64,000 nucleotides of DNA from Closterium sp. NIES-65 (Eukaryota; Streptophyta; Zygnematophyceae; Desmidiales; Closteriaceae), in the NCBI GenBank assembly GCA_948144175.1, contig CANXME010002590.1, forward strand, positions 2,107,291 to 2,171,290. The letters run 5' to 3'. Below the pieces are notes generated by a model. That model saw only the letters and a program-made list of their open reading frames with translations, did no database searches and had not been told where the DNA came from. Position 1 is the stretch's first letter; the number at the start of each line of letters is the position of its first letter. Made by a program: the position numbers and the translations under genes. Below, piece by piece: positions 21,101 through 30,842 of the stretch.

Positions 21101-23460
21101 TGTGCGTGTGGCAGTGGTGGCATGTGCGTGTGGCAGTGGTGGCATGTGCGTGTGGCAGTGGTGGCATGTGCGTGTGGCAGTGGTGGCATGTGCGTGTGGC
21201 AGTGGTGGCATGACAGGCATGCATGCATGCAGCACGTGCTCTGTACACTGCACTCCGTCCTGTCCCTCCCTTCTCCACTTCTCGCCCTCCCATTCCCCCT
21301 CATTCCTCTCTCGCCCCATACCCCATGCCCCGTGCGCGTTGCCCTCGTACCCCGTTATGGCAGCGCGGGCGCGAGTGGAGGCGGAGCAGAGGGCGGGCAA
21401 GGCGTGGGCGGTGCTGCAGCGGCAGCAGCAGTGGGGCGAGGGCGAGGGCGCAGGCAGCGTGGCGGGGGAGGCGGTGCGCGCCGGCACAGTGGTGACAGTG
21501 GGGGATGTGGAGGCCAACCTCACTGCCTCGCCCTCTGATGCCCGTGCGCTGCTGCCTTACATGCATGCACATGTGCACACATGCTCCCATCCACCCTTGC
21601 ACCCATGCACCCATGCACATCTGCACATATGCACTTCTGCACCCATGCACATCTGCACCCATGCACAGATGCACTGGTCGTGTGCGTTATTCAGGTGGGC
21701 GTACCTGTCCTTGTGTGTTTCAGTCAGCCCCATCTGACATCCCTTGTCACATGCCAGGTTCTTCCCCAGTCGTCATTCTTCCCTTCCCATACCCCCCCTG
21801 CACCATGCTACCCCCGTGCCCACATGCCGCACCTCCCCCACCCCGGCCAGCGCACGTGGACTCTTTCCACCGCCTGCTGCTCTACCTGCGCCCGCTCGCC
21901 TCGCTCTTCTCGCTGCCCCTCGCCGCCCTCCTCTCCCCCAACGCCACCCACCCACTCGCCCCTCGCCTGCAATCCCTCATCGACGCCACGTCAGCACGCC
22001 TCCAAGCCGCCTCTGCCAGCCTAGCGGCGGCCCAGTCAGCCTTGGAGTGGTCTGAGCGGCGGCTGTGGCTGCGGTGTGGCGTGAAGGCGGGGGGCACGGT
22101 GTGGGAGGAGCGGCACGACAGCGAGCTGCAGCGGTACAGAGCGGTGGCGGGGGCAGCGTTTGACAAGTGGTGTGTGGCGTGGGGAGAGGCTCGCCCCTCT
22201 CACCGCCTCACTGCTGCCCTCGCTGCACCGCCTCACATCTGGTGGCGCGGCGGCTTGTGGGATGGCGAGCAAGGAGCAGCTGGGGTGGAGGGTGGTGCTG
22301 CAAGCAAGAGAGGAGGGGGGGTGAATGCAGGCAGTGCAGCAGGCGAGGGGGAAAGGGATGCTCCCGAGATCTCCTTTCTGCTGCTGGCAGATCCAGGAGC
22401 AGCGCAGCCTGCGGTGGCAGCAGTGGCACCAGAGCAGGTGGTTCAGCGTCTTCATGCCTGCGCCTCCACACTGCCTCGCATGCAGCCAGCAGCAGCAGCA
22501 GCAACATCACCACCCAACCCCACCCCTGATGATGAAACTTCTCCTTCCGCTCCTCGCATGGGCCCTCCCCTGGCGGAGCTGCTGCTGCTGCTCCCACCTG
22601 ACAGCACACACGCAGGGCAGCAGGGCGACGAGCAGGGCGAGGGGAAGCCAAGCGACGAGCAATGGGGTGAGGGGCAGCAGGCAGGTGGGGTGGAGGCGTG
22701 GCAAGCGGCTGGTCGCAGCATTGACCCGCAGCTCATGCTCGTACTGCCGCTCGTGGCGCCGCATGCTCATGGTGCTGCCACGGAGGTGAGCGGCGCAGAG
22801 GGTGGTGGTGGCGAGGCGGCGGAGGGCGGTGCGCGTGCAGTGGGGATGGCACCGATGGCGGAGTGGGAGGGGTTCGAGCTGCTGGCCCGCGCTGCCACTG
22901 GCCGCCTGCTGCTCCTGCTGACGTGGCGAGACCTGCCAGCTGTGATGCATGGGGAGGGCGAGGAGGGGTGCAAGTGGGTGGAGCAGCTGACTGCAGGGAT
23001 GGCCGAGGATGGGCGCATGGGGGTGGTGGGCGTGCGGACAAGCAGAGTGGAGAGGGGCGTGGGGAGGGCAGAGGAGGAGGGGGAGGGCAGGCAAGGAGAA
23101 TTGGAGGGGGAGGTGGGTGGTGGGGCAGTGGTGGCAGCAATGGCGCAGTGGGGTGTGGTGGGCAAGGAGGGAAAGGACGGGGCGGGTCTGAGTGGGAGTG
23201 GTGATGCAGGCAAGGGGGCGGCAGGGGGCAGAGAGGAGGCAGGGAGGCGCCTCACAGGCTACGTGGACGGCACTCCCCTGCTTGTGCGCCGCCACGCCCT
23301 CATGACACTTGGCGGGCTGGGATTGGCTCCCGGAGCACCAGCTGCAGGCGCGGCAGCAGCAGTGGCAGGTTGGGCTCTGTGCACGCGCATGTGGCTGGCT
23401 GGATTCAGGGTGAGGGCAATGCGCGCATTCACGGGACACACTTTGGGGCCTTTTGGATGA
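18188..23460 (+). CDS. Probable type II membrane protein with a C-terminal glycosyltransferase-like (GT-A) region
   Basis: I do not recognise a specific family. My spliced model is 18188-18429, 18532-18912, 19226-19349, 19560-19977, 21364-21543 and 21851-23460; phases agree and the total is 984 aa. A hydrophobic segment (AAPFALGAVVGAVACSLLLL, about residues 87-106) follows an N-terminal part and suggests a signal anchor. Exons 3-4 give a charged Gln/Glu/Arg helix (about 208-300), a likely stem coiled coil. The last exon has blocks resembling GT2-type glycosyltransferases: ATGRLLLLLTW, GTPLLVRRHALMTLGGLGL and WALCTRMWLAGFRV. A clear DxD metal site is missing where it would be expected, so activity is doubtful. 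Long Ala/Gly/Glu-rich inserts separate these blocks. The first exon (it could begin inside an intron) and the 21543 donor (a weak site) are uncertain. A Golgi location is inference. Confidence 0.55.
18905..19044 (+). repeat. 20-bp minisatellite, 7 copies, at an exon-intron border
   Basis: Seven copies of AGGCAGGTGGGTGTCACGCA stand in tandem, nearly identical (one copy reads CACACA near 19021). Each contains GGCAG|GTGGGT, a good 5' splice donor. In my model the first copy supplies the real donor (exon end 18912) and the rest are the start of the intron. Confidence 0.9.
20062..21212 (+). repeat. 22-bp minisatellite, about 52 copies, inside an intron
   Basis: A 22-bp unit beginning GTGGCAGTGGTGGCATGTGC is repeated about 52 times with almost no variation. 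By my model it lies inside the intron 19978-21363 of the membrane-protein gene. Because 22 is not a multiple of three and the unit has no stop in most frames, it stays open on both strands and reads in a 22-residue cycle. That openness is a by-product of the unit and not evidence of a protein. Its homogeneity points to recent expansion or ongoing homogenisation. Confidence 0.95.
21590..21675 (+). repeat. Short CACCCATGCA-type minisatellite
   Basis: This is a run of irregular 12-18 bp units built from GCACCCATGCAC and GCACATCTGCAC. In my model it lies in the last intron (21544-21850) of the membrane-protein gene. It is the third tandem array in introns of the same gene. Confidence 0.8.
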
Positions 23461-23540
23461 GACACCTGGGCGTTATAGTGAAGGAGCCATGGGCTTCAAA
23501 ATGATGCAGCCATGTGCATCACCACATGCAGTCCAAGCCA

Positions 23541-23818
23541 GGGATTAGATGCTACCAGGATTAGGGCGTATTCCTGAGCTCGTGTCATCCGGTGTTGGTG
23601 TCATCCGAAAACTTTGGAACGCACGTGATTGGCCCGTTGTAAGTTTTGGGCCAATCGCGTGCGTTCCAAAGTTTTCGGATGACACCAACACCGGATGACA
23701 CGAGCTCAGGAATACGCCCTTAGATGCTACCAGGGATTAGATGCTACCAGGCATTAGATGCTACCAGGGATTAGATGCTACCCAGGATTAGATGCTTCCA
23801 GGGAGATGCTACCAGGGT
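23541..23818 (+). repeat. 17-bp minisatellite interrupted by a MITE
   Basis: About seven units close to GGGATTAGATGCTACCA occur, one of them split by the MITE at 23564-23719. Units to the right of the MITE drift (GGCATTAG, GCTACCCA, GCTTCCA and a shortened GGGAGATGC). Confidence 0.85.
23564..23719. mobile_element. Tourist-like (PIF/Harbinger) foldback MITE, 156 bp
   Basis: Two inverted arms of about 71 bp, starting GGGCGTATTCCTGAGCTCG, match with one mismatch by eye. They are separated by a loop of about a dozen bases. Both sides are flanked by TTA, the target duplication typical of PIF/Harbinger transposons, and the GGGC terminus also fits. The element has no coding capacity. It sits inside one unit of the 17-bp minisatellite; taking out the element and one TTA restores the unit. 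The near-perfect arms imply a young insertion. An unrelated long hairpin is less likely because of the exact TTA flanks. Confidence 0.85.
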
Positions 23819-24431
23819 TTCTTTCCTTCCACCTGCCTGTGTTGGCCCCTTCACAACTGCCTTCGTGCACTGCACATGCCTGTTCCTCAACTGTTAGTTT
23901 CTCTGCTCGATCAGCTTACTCCTCAACTGATACACTGCTCCCATCCGCTCCCCTCCCCTCTTTTTGCCGTTCCCCCCTCACTTTTTTCCTCTCTCCCTCC
24001 TTCGTCTTCATCCTTGCTCCTTGCAAGTTTTTCGTATCACATCGCACGCCTTGCAACCTTTTTCCACGAGCCCAAGCAATCCTCGATTGTTGTTGGGCCA
24101 TGCTTACAATAAGTCAAACTCACGCTGGCGGCCTTATATGCACAGTTGTATAAGTGTGTACTTAGTAAAACTGATGCTTTACAAGCTAAAATGAGAGGCT
24201 AACATAGTGCAGACTAGTTGAACTGTAGTGAGGGCTTTTTTGGTTGTTTGCTTGTTTGTTTGTTTGTTTGTTTTTTAATAGGACCAGACGAGCGCAGCCA
24301 CATGACCCGGCGAAAGAAAAACGTCAGGAACAAGCGCTTCCACCCCTAAAAAGCGGAAGGATCCGCACATGTGCTGGAAGTGCAGCGAACGTTCTTCATT
24401 CGCAAGCACCGATGACCAATGATGTTCGCAA

Positions 24432-24548
24432 TGTGAGAAATGTACGAGGAATGAATAAGCTAAGAATGAGGTGGGTACAAGTATGAAAATTTAAAAGTAT
24501 TGTACCCCATATTGTCTACCCCACTACAGCCTACAATATAGTTCTGAC
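24432..24548 (-). repeat. 3' LTR of minus-strand Copia remnant
   Basis: This is about 117 bp with TG/CA ends when read on the minus strand. It is related to the LTRs at 3994 and 12715 (shared GTAGGCT-TAGTGGGGTAG and ATGGGGTAC blocks) but diverged. No matching 5' LTR is seen in the window. Confidence 0.75.
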
Positions 24549-24757
24549 ACACCCCCATAATCAAAGTGGGGGACAAGCAAGAGAACAAGACAACGTCAAG
24601 CTCAGGGTGGATCACAACGTCACCACACATTCTGAGCACAAGTTCAAGGTCACAAGGCCAGTTCATATACAAGATTATAAATCAAGGTGAACAAGCAAGA
24701 CATTGATCTCAATCTAGCAAAGGTAAGCAAGCAGGTGCAGGTATATATAGACCACAA
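24432..24757 (-). mobile_element. Minus-strand Copia remnant (element 4), 3' end with LTR
   Basis: On the minus strand this reads as the 3' untranslated part and 3' LTR of a Copia element of the same superfamily as elements 1-3. It has CTTGTGATTATGGGGGTG-like polypurine sequence and then an LTR of about 117 bp from 24548 down to 24432 (TGTCAGAACTATATTGTAG...CTCACA). The rest of the element continues beyond the PAT-like insertion at 30475. It is broken and older than the PAT-like element that interrupts it. Confidence 0.85.
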
Positions 24758-24813
24758 ATTGAGAAAGCTTGCTTTCTTTCTTATCAATTGGCATCGTTCT
24801 CATTACAAATGGG
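24758..24813 (-). repeat. Split direct repeat B2 of PAT-like element
   Basis: This 56-bp repeat includes GAGAAAGCTTGCTTTCTTTC and ends with ACAAATGGG on the plus strand. It matches B1 at 25119-25174 and marks one outer edge of the element, next to the Copia remnant. Confidence 0.85.
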
Positions 24814-24931
24814 TACTTACAACATTTGCATCATCGTTCGACATAAGCTAGTGCGGACTAATAACACTAGCTATTATGTACCCTATCCAAGTGGCATTAG
24901 CAAGGCGGTTTACACTGGGGTGGGTGGTGGG

Positions 24932-25118
24932 AATGTTGAGTGAGCCGTTTGAAAATTGAGAAACGTGGGTGGAGGGAAATGAGCTCCAACCCACGGTTTT
25001 TGTAGTTGGAGAAGGGCGTTTAGCGCGCTTCGACGATGCCAATTGTGCAGTACAAGCAGCTTCGCTTTCACAATACACAATTTTAAAAAACACTACATGT
25101 GTGTTTAAAAATTATAAT
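24932..25118 (-). repeat. Split direct repeat A2 of PAT-like element
   Basis: This 187-bp repeat starts AATGTTGAGTGAGCCGTTTG on the plus strand. It appears identical to A1 at 30288-30474 and is in the same orientation. It directly abuts B1. Confidence 0.9.
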
Positions 25119-25174
25119 ATTGAGAAAGCTTGCTTTCTTTCTTATCAATTGGCATCGTTCTCATTACAAATGGG
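25119..25174 (-). repeat. Split direct repeat B1 of PAT-like element
   Basis: This 56-bp copy of B2 lies between A2 and the recombinase reading frame. The B1-A2 junction is the expected internal junction from which a circular intermediate would be primed and recombined. Confidence 0.85.
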
Positions 25175-26210
25175 GTCTCTGAGACATGGGCAGCGGGGGC
25201 CTCCGGTTGCGTACGAGTGCCTCTGTGTGTTGCGCCGATGACACCGCATGCGTCGAATCTTGTAGGGTACGGGAGGCTTCGATGAGGGGCTCGACGTATG
25301 GCGTAACATACATTTCCTTTGCTGTGTCGCTTCGCCATCTGCCCAGCCGTTTGAAGACTCTGTTTGGCACTCCCGTGTTGGCTGCTACTGTGGCTGCACC
25401 TTTTCGGAAAGAATGGGTGCCTATCTGCAACTCTCCAAGGCCAACCTTTGCGAAGGCTTCCTTGCACCAGTTCCGGATCGTAGTGTATGAAGGTGGCCTA
25501 GCCTGGCCCTCTCTGGTTGAACCGTGACCGAAGACACGAATCAATGGTCCCTCTGACCGTGGGCCATAGCCAGCGAGTCGGATGAAGCGTCGGGTGCAGC
25601 GCACTGGGCAGCAGGGGTCCGCCGTTGCTGCAATGGGTATCCAAGTGCCGTGACCAGCTTGATCGGTCTTGGAGTGTGGTATGAGAATCCACATGACCTC
25701 GTCGTCGAATTGGATGTCTTGCCATTTTATGGCTACTAGGTCAGAGTATCGCAGGAATCCGGAGTACATGAGGATGGGTATCAACCCTTTCTGAAATTGC
25801 GCAGGATCGTCGGACTGCAAGTAGCTCGCGGCCATTTCCTGGACTTGTTGGATCGAGACGGGTTCCTTCAGACGAGTAGGGCGTGGGCAGTGTCGCTTTG
25901 CATAGTCACGGACTTGGGTGGTGAACGGTCCGGTTGTCGGGCATTTGCTCCCGGTCATGCGATGGGCGAAGCTGACCGCCGAGCAGGTTAGCTGCACTAC
26001 GGACAGGGTGGCTTTGCGTCGGATTGCGTGTACCAGGTATAGCGCGAGGGTCATGTCGGATGCCGGGAGGAATGGAAGGTTCACTTTTGTGCAGAAGGCT
26101 CGAAACTTGGCCCAGTATGGTTCATATGTCCGGATCGTAGAATCGGCGCGGGACTGCGCGAGCATGTTGATCAGTTGGTCGTGTAACTTTGGGAGCAAAT
26201 CTGAACACAA
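25164..26210 (-). pseudogene. Tyrosine recombinase of the PAT-like element
   Basis: About 348 residues make up a tyrosine recombinase that would integrate the circular DNA form of the element. An N-terminal SAM-like core-binding region (STIRTYEPYWAKFRAFC) is followed by the catalytic part. Visible motifs are the first Arg in GFLRYSDLVAIKW, HSKTDQAG, the H-x-x-R box in THSFRKGAA and the final Tyr after LGRWRSDTAKEMY. The C-terminal end reaches into repeat B1. The frame is open over the full domain. It is an element gene and not a host or phage integrase. Confidence 0.88.
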
Positions 26211-26227
26211 GGTGTATATATTTTGAA

Positions 26228-28333
26228 TTAGTCAAATGCCACTCGCAGTGCAATGATTGGGCTGTGCGGTAGTCCCATGCCCGAAAAAGCAGTTGAATGG
26301 GACCCTACGTCTAGGCATTGGCTTCCGTGTGTCAGAGGGATGTGCGCGTGGATGTGTGGTGCCCAAGTGCGTGGGGAGGGTTGCAAGAGTGGCCACCAGC
26401 TTGCGCCTGGCCAGTGCGGAACTATCAGTGTGAGTGATGCATGGGTGCGTTGTGCGTGATGGAGAACGGCTGGGACCAGTTGAGGTGGGGGGAAGGCGAA
26501 GTTGTTTTCAGGTGTCCACGCGATCGAGAACGCATCAACTGCAATGGCTGCCGGGTGGGGAATCTTTGAACAGAAGCGCGGCAGTTGGGTGTTGCGGGAG
26601 TTTGCGAAAAGGTCGATGGAGTGAGGACCCCAACGACGTTCCAAGATCCGGAACCACGGCGTTTTCAGCGCGTAATCGTCGTGGTCGACCATTTTTGAAA
26701 GCTAGTCGGCGTGTGTGTTGAGCTCGCGCGGAATCCATTCAATGATCAAGCGCGTGCCAAGCGCCATGCATGTTCGGATGATGCTCTTGCATGCCGTTGT
26801 GAGGTCGGGGCTGTGAGAGCCGCCTTTGCGAAGGATGAAGAATACGCCCTGGTTGTCCAACCGCACGAGAACGTGTTTTTGCTTGATCTTGTTCGCGTAC
26901 GTTTGTAGCGCCCAAAGGACGCCTTCGATCTCCCGTCGTGTGCTGGACGTTCCTCGTAGCGGCTCTGACATGGTTGCGCTAGCTTCTTCGATGCCGCCCG
27001 GAAATGTGGTCAGAGTGGCGCCCCAACCATGAGAGCTGGCATCCACGTGGATTACCGCGTCGTAGCTGTTCTTGACGTGAAAAGGTGCGCCGTTGAAACG
27101 GTCGAACTCCTCGAGCCAAAATTGGAGCTCTTCTGCTGCAGATGGGGGGATAACGACGCTGCTTTTCCATGACGGTGCGTCGTCGATCACTTGTAACATA
27201 GCATGGCTGAATGCGCGAGCTGTCGCGCCAAGTGCGACACCCATCGATGCGAGCATGCCAGTGATTCTGGCCACGTGGCGGACCGGGACTCGTCGGCATG
27301 CCTTGCTTGCGCTCAGGAGGTTCCGGATGGTTGCATGTAGTGAGGCTCGTCGGTCCGGACCGATGGAGAATCGGCCGGTATCGGTCTCGAGTTCTACGCC
27401 CAGGAATCGGAGACGCTGCGATGGTGACAGTTGTGATTTCTTCGCGTTTATCTCAAGGCCTGCCTCTTTAAGATCCAATATCACCCGCTGGCAAGTTGCT
27501 TGCGCGTCCTCTTTCGACTGGCAGAGAAATAAGATGTCGTCCACGTAAGGTACGACTCGGATGCCTTGTTCTCGCCAACGCCGAGCTAGTTGCTTGATGA
27601 GCTGCGTGAAAACGAATGGAGCTGTCGCGAGGCCAAATGGTAGTGAACGGAATGCGTATGTGCGCTTATCAAATTCAAAGCCAAGGAACTTCCAGCACGA
27701 TGGGTGGATGTCGATGTGGTGGTAACCAGATTTGAGGTCAATGGAGAACATCCAGTCCCCAACGCGCGCAAGGTCGGCGACGCGGTTGAGCCCTTCGTAC
27801 TTGAACTTGGGGATGATCAAGTTGGCGTTGACTTTCCTCAGATCAAGAATGAGCCTGCATTTGTCTTTTTGCTCGACCACGTTGAGTGGACTTATGCATG
27901 TAAGCTCCGTTGCGGCCATCGGAATTGCCGCTCCCGTCTCTATGAGTTCTTGGATGGCGGTACGTGTGAACGTGGCATGCGTGTTTGCCCCGACATGATT
28001 GCGATCGTGGAAATGTTGCGGTGGGCCGTGGCTCCATGGCAACCAGTAACCCTTGGCGATGACGGAGAGGACAAGGCTGCTGGGGCACCATGAGCTCCAC
28101 CACGCAAATGTTGCGCGAAGACGACCGCGCATGTGTGTAATAGTTCTGTCTGTAACGGCAAATTCGTACGGATCGTCGTGGCATGCCGCCTCGCACCGTC
28201 GTGCTCCTGTACATTTGAGGCCAAGTGGTATAAGCTTTGAGTATTCCACGTTAAAGCATGCGTGTGCATGTACTTGTACGGGCAACCATTGATCGAAGGT
28301 GTGAAGAGAATGAACAATTGAATGAAATGTCAA
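26228..28333 (-). pseudogene. RT / RNase H / DIRS-specific domain of the PAT-like element
   Basis: The RT fingers-palm region includes RLILDLRKVNANLI, FSIDLKSGYHHIDI, LPFGLATAPFVFTQL and VVPYVDDILFL (about 27340-27870). RNase H follows, with VIHVDASSHGWGATL and a VRLDNQ block (about 26710-27060). At 26228-26692 comes the block with WGPHSIDLFANSRNTQLPRF and VDAFSIAWTPENN, characteristic of DIRS-order elements (sometimes called the methyltransferase-like or RH-associated region). It is a fossil part with about one break. Confidence 0.85.
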
Positions 28334-28349
28334 CGAATGTGTCGGTGAT

Positions 28350-28700
<351 letters not shown>

Positions 28701-28966
28701 TCTTTGCCAAAACCATAGGCCTTTAGGAAGGTAGTTTTTATTAAATCAACCAACACACATAGCAATGCTTTCCTAGCATGCCACCAAGTGGCCAACATAT
28801 GGGACCAAGGGGTTGTTGTTCCCCTTCCCTATCCTAGGCCCAAGCCTATCCCACCCTTTACTAGGGCTGGCCTCTTGCCATCGCAAACCCCTAGGGTTGC
28901 CCACGGTTTTCGCACTCAAGAGTGCACCGTGCCTAGCGCCCAAGCGCCTAGTCTCATGGCCCGCTC

Positions 28967-30178
28967 CTACACCACCGGAGCGGGTCCCTGGCCTCCATGC
29001 CTGTTCCGAGGGCAGGCACTTGCCACGTGGCCCGGCTGGCCGCAGCGGAAGCATGAGCCCCGGAACCCACGGCAATTGGCCGTGGGCGGGGGGCCTCGCT
29101 TGGGTAAGAACGGCATCGGCCCGTTGTTTCCGCCGCGGTTGACACGAGCGTATCCGCTTGCCGCACGGTCCATCGCCGCCATGTCCGCGACCGCCTGCTT
29201 GAAGGGTCAAGAAGTCAGCAGGCTCTTCTGCTGGTACAGCTTAAAGCGCTTCGCCGTGCGAAAGTCGGAGGCGTCCTCCACTTGAAGCACCTCGAAACGC
29301 CCCGCGATGAGGTTGAGAGCGTGTGAGATGAGTTCGAGTCCGCCCGCCGGATCACCGCGCTGCGCCTTGTATTCGGCGTGCAGCAGGTACGCCCGCAGGT
29401 CCTCCAGTAGCTCCGCTTGCTCTCGCACGGAGTCGTTGACGAAGGTTGCCGCCGAGAAGGTAAGATTAGAAGAAGGGAGGGGGGGAAGGTTTTCCGTGCC
29501 AATAAAATTAACATTGTTGACTGGAGCCTCACCGGCTTCATCTTCAGAGTCGTCGGTGTCGTTGTCGACCGCTGGAGCAGGGGGAGCGGCAGTCGCTGCG
29601 TCGTTGTCATGCCGGTTCGTCCGTGCTCCCCGTGTGCCTTTCTCCTTTTTTGCAGTTTCTTTTTTAGCCGACGCAGATGCGGCGGGTAGTGCAGTTTCCG
29701 CGGCTGTAACGCTGACGGGTTGCTGCTGTAGAAGGGACAGCAGCGCGTTGACCTGGTCCGGGGTCAACGCCTGCGTCAGCGCAGGGGCGGCGGTCGCATC
29801 AGACGAGGAGACTGCAGTCCGCCTCCTCTGACGCTGACGCGACGGTCCAGCAGCGGGTGCTGGCGTGTGCTCGGCGTCAGTCGCGTGTGCCGCGCCAGTC
29901 CCCGTCGCCACTTGCGCCACAGGTGCCACTGGCGCCACAGGCGCCACTGGCGCCACAGGCGCCACTGGCGCCACACGGACCGAAGGGTGCTGCTGGGTTT
30001 CGGCGTTTTTGTGGACCTCGAGCCCGCCCAGCAGCACGTCCACTGCAGTCGGGGCGGAAGGTCCGTCTTCTGCCCGACGCTTGTTACGGCGTTCGCCCGC
30101 AGAATCGCGGGCGTTACGGTCGGAGTCGGAAGCAGGGGTTGACGAGTTCCCGTTGTTAAGTGTCGGCGTAGGTGCCAT
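28967..30178 (-). pseudogene. gag: Gag-like region and CCHC knuckle of the PAT-like element
   Basis: A likely start is the ATG at 30176-30178 (MAPTPTLNNGNSST). The region is low in complexity, with a run of Val-Ala-Pro triplets near 29900-29970 and a charged KKETAKKEKGTRGARTNRH segment. It then has a more ordered C-terminal part. A CCHC zinc knuckle (CFRCGQPGHVASAC) lies near 29012-29053. Position and knuckle support a nucleic-acid-binding gag role; no capsid fold can be claimed from sequence alone. Confidence 0.7.
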
Positions 30179-30287
30179 CGTTGAGCGATTGAAGTTGAAA
30201 ATGTCGCTGAGTAAAGTAGAGGGTGACTCGCCTCTAGGAAGCGATTTAATCCTAGCCAGCTTGGAGGGAAAAACTACTCGAGCGGAA

Positions 30288-30474
30288 AATGTTGAGTGAG
30301 CCGTTTGAAAATTGAGAAACGTGGGTGGAGGGAAATGAGCTCCAACCCACGGTTTTTGTAGTTGGAGAAGGGCGTTTAGCGCGCTTCGACGATGCCAATT
30401 GTGCAGTACAAGCAGCTTCGCTTTCACAATACACAATTTTAAAAAACACTACATGTGTGTTTAAAAATTATAAT
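30288..30474 (-). repeat. Split direct repeat A1 of PAT-like element
   Basis: This 187-bp repeat appears identical to A2 at 24932-25118. It forms the 5' end of the element on the minus strand. Next to it at 30475 the Copia remnant resumes. Confidence 0.9.
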
Positions 30475-30842
30475 TACAAGCAAAGTCAAGAGGTAAGCAA
30501 GTGAGGCCAGGTAGGCACAAAACCTAACATAGTACACAAACGCTGATGATCACAAGGCTGAAGTGCCTTGGTAAAGATATCAGCAGTGTTGGCCCGAGTG
30601 GCCACGCTGCTGCAACTCTCGAGCAAGGAAGTAGCGTAGAGCAATGTGCTTCGTTCTGTGCTCCTGACACAAAGCCAGCATGGCCTTGCTGTCTACGTAC
30701 AGAACTGGAGGAGAACGAGGCGCCTCTCCCAAGTCGGTCAGCAGGTAGGTAAGCCAGCGTAATTCCTGTGCAGCCATGGCCCCTGCGTAGATCTCAGCCT
30801 CACAAATGGACCTGAGAACAGAAGACGAGCGGGTAGACCACC
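30475..30842 (-). mobile_element. Minus-strand Copia remnant (element 4), RNase H part
   Basis: On the minus strand this matches the RNase H end of the Copia elements (RSSSVLRSICEAEIYAGAMAA, LYVDSKAMLALCQE, RYFLARELQQRG). It belongs with the LTR at 24432-24548; the PAT-like element separates the two. Copia similarity ends near 30842. The remnant has several breaks and is clearly incomplete. Confidence 0.8.

Larger units (their letters stand above)
23461..24431. other. Intergenic region downstream of the membrane-protein gene
   Basis: This region holds the 17-bp minisatellite and MITE described separately. It then has about 0.6 kb of AT-richer, unremarkable sequence, including a GTTT run near 24245-24275. 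I see no gene in 23830-24431. Confidence 0.7.

Noticed and set aside
19551-21737. A single reading frame running through the 22-bp array (and mirror frames on the minus strand)
   Set aside because: Exon phases on both sides agree when the array is treated as an intron with GT-AG ends. The openness comes from the unit.
25164-26210. Phage or bacterial tyrosine integrase, or a host recombinase
   Set aside because: It is physically and directionally linked with DIRS-order RT/RNase H and split direct repeats, so it belongs to the retroelement.
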